Part shown: positions 29,016-36,019 of the stretch, piece after piece | Numbering within the stretch: the stretch's first letter is position 1 | How the letters are laid out: each line of letters starts with the position of its first letter | Assembly (NCBI GenBank): GCA_903922075.1 | Contig: CAIXSK010000239.1 | Location: forward strand, 1 to 51,506 | Direction of reading: 5' to 3' | DNA length: 51,506 nucleotides | DNA from: an uncultured beta proteobacterium | Lineage (GTDB): Bacteria; Pseudomonadota; Gammaproteobacteria; Burkholderiales; Rhodocyclaceae | Notes under the pieces: model-generated | Told to the model about the DNA's origin: nothing | The model's database searches: none | The model's input: the letters and a program-made list of their open reading frames with translations, nothing else | Made by a program: the position numbers and the translations under genes

Positions 29016-30025
29016 TGTCCTGTCCCGGTGTTTTCGGACTTCCGGCGGGTGGGCAGCAGCGAACGGAGCAGGTAGGCCAGCCGGTCGGTGGTTCTCAGGA
29101 CCGCCCGGTGCTCGCTGTAGAGCCGGGCTTTCTCGCCGGCATCGATGTCCCGGGAGCGAATCACGCCGTTGACGTATTTTCGCGTGGCCTGGCGAAATGC
29201 CTCGCTGAAACGGTGATCGGTCAGGGCGTCGAGTTCGACGAAAGAGCGGGCGACCGCTCGCGCATGCCTAACCCGGAAGGCCGGATTGTATTCGGCGCGC
29301 CAGGTCCACGAGCCCTCGGTTCGCGCCCGGTAGAGTGACATCGGTTCGTTGAGGTAAAGCGCGCCACCGTTCAGCGACGAAATGATCTGCATGTAGATGT
29401 CGCCCAGCGTCAGATAGGGGCGCGCGCAGGAAAACGCGGTGAATCGCCGGACCGCCTCAGTGTTCAAAACGCAGGAGGCGGTCGGGATGGTGCCAAACTT
29501 CTTTACGATGACTTCTTCGGTGGGGACGACGCGGTTCGTGTTTCCATACAGCCCGATCATTTTGCGTTGCCCGTTGCGGGCGTAGTCGATGCGCGGCGCA
29601 CAGTGGAAGGAGATTTGGCAATTCGGGTGCTTCTGCATCAGTCCGATCTGCTTTTCCAGCTTGAGTGGGTCGGTCCAGGCATCATCCCCTTCGCACAGCG
29701 CGATGTAGCTGCCACGGGCGCGGGCATAGTTCAGATGGGCGACATGGACGTTCTTCGAATACTGGTTCTCGGACTGGTAGATCGTTCGGATCAGCCAGGG
29801 GTAGCGCGCTTCATAGTTGCGCACGATGGCTGCTGTACGGTCGGTAGAGGCGTCGTCATGGATCAGGATTTCAACCGGGAAGCAGGTCCGCTGCATCAGG
29901 AATCCCTCGATCGCCTCGCCAATGAAGGAGTCGTGATTGTAGGCAGCGCAACAGATGCTGACCAACGGCGTCTGGTCCCGGCGCGATTCGTCGGTTACTG
30001 GCAGCAGGTTGGTATCAGGCGACAT
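29012..30025 (-). CDS. Family 2 glycosyltransferase
   Basis: The 337-residue inverting glycosyltransferase has VSICCAAYNHDSFIGEAIEGFLMQ (GT-A nucleotide-binding start), IHDDASTDRT and the metal-binding DxD-type GDDAWTDPLKLEKQ. The substrate is likely a nucleotide sugar used for surface polysaccharide or flagellin decoration. The ATG at 30025 starts 20-odd residues before the GT fold, as normal. It begins a minus-strand operon glycosyltransferase - aminotransferase - acetyltransferase - BKACE with 4-base overlaps at two of its three junctions. Confidence 0.9.
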   Translation of the reverse strand: MSPDTNLLPVTDESRRDQTPLVSICCAAYNHDSFIGEAIEGFLMQRTCFPVEILIHDDASTDRTAAIVRNYEARYPWLIRTIYQSENQYSKNVHVAHLNYARARGSYIALCEGDDAWTDPLKLEKQIGLMQKHPNCQISFHCAPRIDYARNGQRKMIGLYGNTNRVVPTEEVIVKKFGTIPTASCVLNTEAVRRFTAFSCARPYLTLGDIYMQIISSLNGGALYLNEPMSLYRARTEGSWTWRAEYNPAFRVRHARAVARSFVELDALTDHRFSEAFRQATRKYVNGVIRSRDIDAGEKARLYSEHRAVLRTTDRLAYLLRSLLPTRRKSENTGTGQ

Positions 30026-30057
30026 CGATCCGGGTTCCTGGTTTTTTGGGGGGCGGG

Positions 30058-31071
30058 TCAGCTGGTTGAAAAGCTGAAGGCGTCGGCGAAGAACTCTTCT
30101 TCCGGCAGTCCTTGCGCCATGAAGTCGCGCTTGGCGACGTCGATCATTACCGGCGCGCCGCAGGCATAGATCTGATAGCCGGAGAGATCGGAAAAGTCGG
30201 CCAGCACCGCCTGGTGCACGAAGCCGGTGCGGCCGCTCCAGGCGTCGCCGGCGGCCGGCTCGGAGAGCACCGGGACGTAGGTGATGTGGGCGTGCACAGC
30301 CGCCCACTGTTCCGGCAGCGCGTTCTGGTACAGGTCGATGCGCGCCTTGGCGCCCCAGTAGATGAAGATCGGCCGCTGGCATTCCTCGGCGATGGCGTGC
30401 TCGACGATGGCCTTGATCGGCGCGAAGCCGGTGCCGCCGGCCACCAGGATCATCGGCTTCTTCGACTCCTCGCGCAGATAGAAAGTGCCATGCGGGCCGT
30501 TGAAGCGCAGGATGTCGCGGACCTTCATGGTCGAGAACACCTGTTCGGTGAACAGGCCGCCGGGGACGTGGCGGACATGCAGCTGCAACACGGCATCGTC
30601 GTGCGGCGCGTTGGCCAGCGAGAAACTGCGCTTCTTGCCGTCCTTGAGCAGGATGTCGATGTACTGGCCGGCCCAGAACTGCAGGCGCTCGCTGGCCGGC
30701 AGGCGGAGGTGCATCTCGATGACGTCGGGGGCCAGCTTTTCCAGCTTTTCGATACGCGAGGGCAGGGTCTTGACCGGGATGTCGCTGGCCGAAGTCATCT
30801 GCTTGCATTCGATGACCAGGTCGGTTTGGGCGGTGGCGCAGCAGTAGAGGGTCAGGCCGGCGGCTTTTTCGTCGTCCTTCAGCGCATGCGGCTGGGCCTT
30901 GCCGTGATTGACCGTGCCGGCGACGACCTTGCCCTTGCAGGCCCCGCAGGCGCCGTCCTTGCAACCGTAAGGCAGCGTCAGCCCGTGGCGCAGCGCGGCG
31001 TCGAGCAGGGTTTCGTCGGCCTCGGCGGCGAACTGGCGGCCGCTCGGCTGAACGGTGATCTGGTGGCTCAT
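30058..31071 (-). CDS. 2Fe-2S/FAD oxidoreductase (CDP-6-deoxyglucoseen reductase-like)
   Basis: The 337-residue electron-transfer flavoprotein has an N-terminal plant-type 2Fe-2S ferredoxin domain (YGCKDGACGACKGKV and the fourth ligand in LYCCATAQTD), an FAD domain with RSFSLANAP, and an NAD domain with VAGGTGFAPIKAIVEHA and a YACGAPVMID end. Annotated relatives are called CDP-6-deoxy-delta-3,4-glucoseen reductase, but many betaproteobacteria have this gene without ascarylose synthesis, so the true substrate is open. The glycosyltransferase start lies 32 bases downstream, so the gene could head the sugar operon. Confidence 0.85.
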   Translation of the reverse strand: MSHQITVQPSGRQFAAEADETLLDAALRHGLTLPYGCKDGACGACKGKVVAGTVNHGKAQPHALKDDEKAAGLTLYCCATAQTDLVIECKQMTSASDIPVKTLPSRIEKLEKLAPDVIEMHLRLPASERLQFWAGQYIDILLKDGKKRSFSLANAPHDDAVLQLHVRHVPGGLFTEQVFSTMKVRDILRFNGPHGTFYLREESKKPMILVAGGTGFAPIKAIVEHAIAEECQRPIFIYWGAKARIDLYQNALPEQWAAVHAHITYVPVLSEPAAGDAWSGRTGFVHQAVLADFSDLSGYQIYACGAPVMIDVAKRDFMAQGLPEEEFFADAFSFSTS

Positions 31072-31104
31072 AATTTCCCCTTGGTCGTCGGCTACAATGC
31101 CGGC

Positions 31105-31995
31105 GTGCAAAAAATCCTGATTGTCGGCAGCGGGGACGTTGCCCGCCGCATTCTCTCCCGCCTTGCCCACCGCGCCCGCGTTTACGCCCTGCTGCGCGAT
31201 GCTGCCAAGGCGGCCGAGTGGCGAACCGCCGGCGCGACGCCGGTGCTGGCCGATCTCGACGACCGGGGCAGCCTGCAGCGCATCGCCGGCCTGGCCGACG
31301 TCGTGCTGCACCTGGCGCCACCGCCCGGCGAAGGGCGCTGCGACACACGCACCCGCAACCTGCTGGCGGCGCTGGGCAAGACGAAAAGTTTACCACGCCA
31401 GCTCATTTACGTTAGCACGACAGGGGTTTACGGCGACTGTGGCGGCGCGCCGATCGACGAAACCCGCCGCTTGAATCCGGAAAGCGCCCGCGCCGGCCGC
31501 CGGGTCGATGCCGAGCGTCGCCTGCGCGCCTGGGGCGGGCGTCACGGGGTGGCCGTGTCCATCCTGCGCGCGCCGGGCATCTACGCTGCCGACCGCCTGC
31601 CGCTGGAGCGCCTGCAAAAAGGCCTGCCGGCGCTGCTTGAGGCCGACGATGTCTTCACCAACCACATCCATGCCGATGATCTGGCCGCCGCCTGCCTTGC
31701 CGCCATGAAAAACGGCACCGCCAACCGTGTCTACAATGTCGTCGACGATTCCGAACTGAAGATGGCTACCTATTTCGACCGCGTTGCCGACGCCTTCGCA
31801 CTGCCCCGGCCACCGCGCCTGTCGCGTGACGAGGCCGCCAGGCAGCTGTCGCCGGTGCAGATGTCCTTTCTGCGCGAATCGCGGCGGATCGGCAATCGGC
31901 GCCTGAAAAACGAACTGAAATTGCGCCTCGCCTACCCGACCATCGAAGCCGGAATCAACGAGGCGCTTGCAAGGAGAAACGCATGCTCGTCGTGA
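31105..31995 (+). CDS. NAD(P)-binding epimerase/reductase of the SDR extended family (YeeZ-like)
   Basis: The 296-residue Rossmann protein begins at a GTG (VQKILIVGSGDVARRILSRLA). A substrate-domain segment LIYVSTTGVYGDCGG and the later FTNHIHADDLAAACLAAM are typical of NAD-dependent epimerase-like proteins. The usual YxxxK catalytic pair is not obvious, as in the YeeZ group, so enzymatic activity is unproven. The gene is divergent from the flavoreductase with only 33 bases between them, and its last 13 bases overlap the HemJ-like gene, suggesting a shared transcript with it. Confidence 0.8.
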   Translation: MQKILIVGSGDVARRILSRLAHRARVYALLRDAAKAAEWRTAGATPVLADLDDRGSLQRIAGLADVVLHLAPPPGEGRCDTRTRNLLAALGKTKSLPRQLIYVSTTGVYGDCGGAPIDETRRLNPESARAGRRVDAERRLRAWGGRHGVAVSILRAPGIYAADRLPLERLQKGLPALLEADDVFTNHIHADDLAAACLAAMKNGTANRVYNVVDDSELKMATYFDRVADAFALPRPPRLSRDEAARQLSPVQMSFLRESRRIGNRRLKNELKLRLAYPTIEAGINEALARRNACSS

Positions 31996-32399
31996 AAACG
32001 CTGCATATCTGGATGGTCATTTCCTGGTTTGCCGGCCTGTTCTACCTGCCGCGCATTTTCGTCAACCTGGCCATGGTGCCGGCCGACAGCGTCGCCGAGC
32101 GCGACCGCCTGTTGCTGATGGCCGGCAAGCTGTACAAATTCATGACCCCGCTCGGCGTGCTGGCTATCGTGCTCGGCCTGTGGCTGTGGCTGGGCTACGG
32201 TTTTTCCGGCGGCTGGCTGCACGCCAAGACCACGCTGGTCGCCGGGCTGGCCGGCTATCATTGGTATTGCGGCCGCCTGCTCGGGCAGTTTCAGAACGGG
32301 GTCTGCACCAAGTCCCATGTCTGGTTCCGCTTCTTCAACGAAGTGCCGGTTCTGGTCCTCCTGATCGTCCTTTTCCTCGTCGTTCTCAAGCCCTTCTGA
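31983..32399 (+). CDS. hemJ: CopD/HemJ-family membrane protein, probable protoporphyrinogen oxidase HemJ
   Basis: HemJ oxidises protoporphyrinogen IX to protoporphyrin IX, the penultimate step of heme synthesis, in the inner membrane. The 138-residue product has four helices. The conserved start VKTLHIWMVISWFAGLFYLPRIFVN carries the His and Arg of the family, and WLHAKTTLVAGLAGYHWYCGRLL plus the end NEVPVLVLLIVLFLVVLKPF match the family pattern. The copper-resistance CopD family is the alternative, but length and these motifs favour HemJ. It fits an organism with an elaborate heme economy; the heme-uptake island begins 3.6 kb away. Confidence 0.75.
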   Translation: MLVVKTLHIWMVISWFAGLFYLPRIFVNLAMVPADSVAERDRLLLMAGKLYKFMTPLGVLAIVLGLWLWLGYGFSGGWLHAKTTLVAGLAGYHWYCGRLLGQFQNGVCTKSHVWFRFFNEVPVLVLLIVLFLVVLKPF

Positions 32400-32400
32400 C

Positions 32401-33543
32401 ATGAACAAATATTTCGCAATCTGCCCGCGCGGGCTGGAAGAACTGCTGCTCGAAGAGTTGCGCGCCGTCGGCGGCGAAGAGTTGCAGGCGATCCATGGCG
32501 GTGTTTTTTTCTCCGGCGAGTGGGCGGTCTGCTACCGCGCCAACCTCGAATCGCGGATCGCCACCCGCATCCTCTGGCACATCGTCAAGGGCCCCTACGC
32601 CAAGGAAGAGGACATCTACCGCCTGGCCGTCCGCCAGCTGTGGCCGAACCATTTTTCAGTCAGCCGGACGATGCGCGTCGTGACGACGGCGATCAAGTGC
32701 CCGCTGAAATCGCTCGATTTCGTCACTCTGCGCGTCAAGGATGCCGTCTGCGACCGCTTCCGCGAAGACCTCGGCGAGCGCCCGAACATCGAGACGCGCC
32801 ACCCCGACGTCAGCGTCCATGTTTTCCTGACTGAGAACGAATGCACGCTGTACCTCGATACCTCCGGCCAGCCGCTGTGGCAACGTGGTTTCCGCAAGGC
32901 CAGCGTGGACGCGCCGCTGAAGGAGAACCTCGCCGCGGGCATCCTGAAGATGACCGGCTGGCAGCCGGGCACGCCGCTGATCGACCCGATGTGCGGCAGC
33001 GGCACCTTCCTGCTCGAAGCGGTGCAGATGGCGCTCGACCGGGCGCCGGGGCTCGACCGCGGCTTCGCCTTCGAACTGCTGAAGAGCTTTGCGGCGCTGG
33101 AGTGGGCCAACATCCGGGCGGCCGCCGAGGCCCGCGTCAAGCCGGCCGAACCGCTCGACATCCGCGGCTACGACATCGACGACCAGGCGGTGCGTGCCAC
33201 CCGGCGCAATCTGCAGGAAGCCGGTTTTGGCAATGTGGTGACGGTCGACCGTAGCGATCTGCTCGAAACCCAGCCGCTGACCGATCACGGCATCCTGGTC
33301 ACCAATCCGCCCTACGGCGAGCGGATCGGCGAGCAGGACGAACTGGCCGCCCTCTATCCACAGCTCGGTTCGGCGCTGAAAAAGCACTGGGCTGGCTGGA
33401 ACTGTTTCTTCTTCACGGCCGACCTGCGCCTGCCCAAGCTGGTCGGCCTCAAGCCGAGCCGCAAGACGCCGCTGTTCAACGGTCCGCTGGAATGTCGGCT
33501 GTTCGAAATCCGCATGGTGGCGGGCAGCAATCGCAAGGGGTGA
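32401..33543 (+). CDS. THUMP-domain class I SAM-dependent RNA methyltransferase (RlmL N-half-like)
   Basis: The 380-residue product resembles the N-terminal methyltransferase of E. coli RlmL, which makes m2G2445 in 23S rRNA, but lacks the RlmK half. It has the opening YFAICPRGLEELLLEELRAVGGEEL, a THUMP region (about 45-155), motif I DPMCGSGTFLLEAV and the catalytic NPPYGERIG near residue 302. The gene starts 1 base after the HemJ-like stop, within a probable operon with the SDR gene. Confidence 0.9.
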   Translation: MNKYFAICPRGLEELLLEELRAVGGEELQAIHGGVFFSGEWAVCYRANLESRIATRILWHIVKGPYAKEEDIYRLAVRQLWPNHFSVSRTMRVVTTAIKCPLKSLDFVTLRVKDAVCDRFREDLGERPNIETRHPDVSVHVFLTENECTLYLDTSGQPLWQRGFRKASVDAPLKENLAAGILKMTGWQPGTPLIDPMCGSGTFLLEAVQMALDRAPGLDRGFAFELLKSFAALEWANIRAAAEARVKPAEPLDIRGYDIDDQAVRATRRNLQEAGFGNVVTVDRSDLLETQPLTDHGILVTNPPYGERIGEQDELAALYPQLGSALKKHWAGWNCFFFTADLRLPKLVGLKPSRKTPLFNGPLECRLFEIRMVAGSNRKG

Positions 33544-33624
33544 TTGCCGCCGCGAAACGGCCGTGGGATCATGATCGCTGTCGAATAATCGTTTGTTTCA
33601 CCAGCTAGCTCAGGGAGAGTTCCG

Positions 33625-34920
33625 GTGTCCGTTCAGGCCTTGTATCTGCAAAAGCGCATGTCAGCCGCGGATGCCATCCGCGTCGTCCGTAACGGCGAAA
33701 CCGTCGTCGTGCCGACCGGCGTCGGCGAGCCGCCCAGCCTGTTGTCGGCGCTGGCCGAGGCGCGCCGCGATTTCCGCGACGTCACCGTCGCGCAGTTGCT
33801 GCCGGTGCGCAAATACGGCTATTTCGATGCCGAAACCGCCGAGCATGTCCGGCACACCGCCTACTTCTTCAGCGGCACTTCGCGTCCGGGCGGGCTGGAA
33901 GGCTGGATCGACTACCTGCCGGCCTATTTCGCCGAATTGCCGACCCTGATCAAGCGCGACCTGATTCCGGTCGATGTCGTCTTCAGCATCGCCTCGCCGA
34001 TGGACGAACACGGCTATTTCTCGCTGGCGCTGGCCGCCGACTACACGATGGCGGCCGTTGAAAAGGCGCGCGCCATCGTGCTCGAAATCAATCCCACCGT
34101 GCCCTTCGCCAACGGCGACTGCCACGTGCACATCTCGCAGGTGACGGCGCTGACCGAAAGCGACGATCCCATCCTCGAGGTCGGCCTGCCCAAGATCGGC
34201 CCGGTCCAGGAAGCGATCGGCAAGTACGTCGCCGACATGATCCCCGATGGCGCGACGCTGCAGATCGGCTACGGCGGCATTCCCGACGCGGTGGTGATGC
34301 AGCTGACCGACAAGCGCGACCTCGGCATCCACACCGAAATGGTCGGCGACGGCATCATGACGCTGGTCGAGGCTGGCGTCATCACCAATCGCCAGAAGAA
34401 CTACCACCACGGCAAGATGCTGGCGACCTTTGCGCTCGGCTCCAAGAAGCTTTACCAGTTCATGCACCGCAACCCGGCGCTCGAAATGCATCCGGTCGAT
34501 TTCACCAACGACCCCTGGCTGGCCGGCCAGAACGACAACCTGCACGCCATCAACGCCACCATGCAGGTCGATTTCCTCGGCCAGTGCGGTTCGGAAAGCC
34601 TCGGCTTCGCGCCGTATTCCGGCACCGGCGGCCAGGCCGACTTCGTCCGCGCCGCCAACCGCTCGAACGGTGGCAAGTCCTTCATCGTGCTGCCGTCGAC
34701 GGCCAAGGACGATACCATTTCGCGCATCGTGCCGACGCTGTCGGCCGGCACCCACGTGACGACCAGCAAGAACGACGTCAATTATGTGGTGACCGAATTC
34801 GGCGTCGCGCAACTGCGCGGCAAGACGGCCAAGCAGCGCTGCCAGGCGCTGATCGCCATCGCTCATCCGGATTTCCGGGCCGAACTGAAGGATGCCGCCC
34901 GGCGCATGAAGCTCCTGTGA
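33625..34920 (+). CDS. Acetyl-CoA hydrolase/CoA-transferase family protein (4-hydroxybutyrate CoA-transferase-like)
   Basis: The 431-residue class I CoA-transferase homologue begins at a GTG preceded by GGGAGAG. It has GYGGIPDAVV (oxyanion motif), the catalytic-Glu region IHTEMVGDGIMTL near residue 240, the domain-2 stretch GFAPYSGTGGQADFVRAA and a VTEFGVAQLRGKTA tail. These features fit acetate/4-hydroxybutyrate CoA-transferases (Cat2/AbfT group); the acceptor acid cannot be fixed. Stands alone between two intergenic gaps under 100 bases. Confidence 0.88.
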   Translation: MSVQALYLQKRMSAADAIRVVRNGETVVVPTGVGEPPSLLSALAEARRDFRDVTVAQLLPVRKYGYFDAETAEHVRHTAYFFSGTSRPGGLEGWIDYLPAYFAELPTLIKRDLIPVDVVFSIASPMDEHGYFSLALAADYTMAAVEKARAIVLEINPTVPFANGDCHVHISQVTALTESDDPILEVGLPKIGPVQEAIGKYVADMIPDGATLQIGYGGIPDAVVMQLTDKRDLGIHTEMVGDGIMTLVEAGVITNRQKNYHHGKMLATFALGSKKLYQFMHRNPALEMHPVDFTNDPWLAGQNDNLHAINATMQVDFLGQCGSESLGFAPYSGTGGQADFVRAANRSNGGKSFIVLPSTAKDDTISRIVPTLSAGTHVTTSKNDVNYVVTEFGVAQLRGKTAKQRCQALIAIAHPDFRAELKDAARRMKLL

Positions 34921-35010
34921 GACTTGCTTACAAACTGTAGCAATTTTGTCCGGCCGGTTTGCCGATAATTCGCTATCGTGTAAGTGAGTTATTGCAGACC
35001 GGGTGTGAAC

Positions 35011-35346
35011 ATGAAAGCGCGAAGATTTCTCAGCATGCTGCTGGTCCTGATGCTGGCCGGTACAGGTGCAGCCTGGGCGCATGGCGTGCGCGGCCATGTC
35101 GGCGTCTATCTTGGCCCCGTCTGGGGGCCGGGTTGGTGGTATCCGCCACCCTATCATTACCCGCCGCAGGTTGTCGTCGTGCCGCCGTCGCAACCGCCGG
35201 TGTATATCGAGCGGCAGGACGAGGCGATGCCGCAGTCCGAGGCTCAGCAGTACTGGTATTTCTGCAAGAGCGCCAAGGGCTACTACCCCTACGTCAAGGA
35301 ATGTCCTGAGGGCTGGCAGAAGGTGCTGCCGCAACCGGAGAAGTGA
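35011..35346 (+). CDS. Small secreted Tyr/Pro/Trp-rich envelope protein
   Basis: The 111-residue product has a signal peptide (about 1-24, ending AWA) and a mature part with a GPGWWYPPPYHYPPQVVVVPP segment. The C-terminal pattern YWYFCKSAKGYYPYVKECPEGWQKV is seen in many small Proteobacterial envelope proteins and probably holds one disulfide. Function unknown. Its stop is 3 bases before the lipoprotein gene that follows, so the two are probably coexpressed. Confidence 0.75.
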   Translation: MKARRFLSMLLVLMLAGTGAAWAHGVRGHVGVYLGPVWGPGWWYPPPYHYPPQVVVVPPSQPPVYIERQDEAMPQSEAQQYWYFCKSAKGYYPYVKECPEGWQKVLPQPEK

Positions 35347-35349
35347 AAA

Positions 35350-35898
35350 ATGACTGAGCGAAATGTCTTTGTGCAGCGTGGCGCGATTGTTTTCGGTGCG
35401 CTGCTGCTGGGGGCCTGCGTGGTTCTGCCGAGCGGGCCGAGTGTGATGGTCCTGCCAGGGAGCGGACATAACATGGAGAGCTTCCGTAGCGACGACATGT
35501 ATTGCCGCGAGTACGCCCACATCCAGATCGGCGGCAAGACGGCGACCGATGCGGCCAAGGAGTCGGCGGTGACCAGCGCTGCGGTCGGTACGGTGGTTGG
35601 TGCCGTGGCCGGCGCGGCGATTGGCGGCGGCGGGCGCGGTGCGGCGACCGGCGCCGGTGTCGGTCTGCTGATGGGCAGCGCGGTGGGTTCGGATGCCGGG
35701 CGCGCCTCGGGCATCGGGACGCAGCGCCAATACGACAATGCCTATATCCAGTGCATGTATTCGAAGGGGCATCGTGTGCCGGTGCCGGGGGGCATGACTT
35801 CCTCGCCGACGTCAACTTCCCGGGCGGTGCGTGCACCGGATGCCGGAATTCCGCCTCCGCCACCGGGATCGCCGCCGCCACCCCCTCCGAGCAGGTAG
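35350..35898 (+). CDS. Glycine-zipper outer-membrane lipoprotein
   Basis: The 182-residue predicted lipoprotein (lipobox LGAC, Cys23) has a glycine-zipper core of VGTVVGAVAGAAIGGGGRGAATGAG and VGLLMGSAVGS. This pattern is found in SlyB/OmpA-associated envelope proteins that insert as helical hairpins. A short CREYAH motif and a second Cys near YIQCMYSKGHRVP may form a disulfide. The last 25 residues are Pro-rich (PPPPPGSPPPPPP). Followed by a bidirectional terminator. Confidence 0.85.
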   Translation: MTERNVFVQRGAIVFGALLLGACVVLPSGPSVMVLPGSGHNMESFRSDDMYCREYAHIQIGGKTATDAAKESAVTSAAVGTVVGAVAGAAIGGGGRGAATGAGVGLLMGSAVGSDAGRASGIGTQRQYDNAYIQCMYSKGHRVPVPGGMTSSPTSTSRAVRAPDAGIPPPPPGSPPPPPPSR

Positions 35899-35913
35899 GG
35901 CGGCATGAAAAAT

Positions 35914-35945
35914 AAATGCCCGGCAGCTTGCCGGGCATTTTTCAT
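35914..35945. terminator. Bidirectional Rho-independent terminator
   Basis: A 12-bp stem AAATGCCCGGCA (35914-35925) / TGCCGGGCATTT (35929-35940) with loop GCT, flanked by A-rich and T-rich tracts on the two sides. It ends the lipoprotein gene and can also end the convergent receptor gene. It directly abuts dispersed-element copy 6. Confidence 0.85.
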
Positions 35946-35979
35946 TTTTGGCCATTTTTTCGGGCCGACCGTAGCATTT
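35945..35979 (-). repeat. Dispersed 35-bp element, copy 6 (next to a terminator)
   Basis: The minus-strand core AAATGCTACGGTCGG is at 35979-35965. A/T tract 1 starts at 35961 and tract 2 at 35949, offsets 17 and 29 from 35978. It lies between the terminator and the end of the convergent TonB-dependent receptor gene. Confidence 0.8.
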
Positions 35980-36019
35980 GCAGCGTATCCGCCAGGATCG
36001 GACGCCTGGGGGCAGCTGG

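Noticed and set aside
33233-33257. Another GCTACGGTCG-like string inside the RNA methyltransferase gene (minus strand)
   Set aside because: The core matches ten bases but the first A/T tract is missing and only the second falls near the expected place, so I do not count it as a copy of the element. Strings at 26403, 29832 and 46270 were rejected for the same reason.
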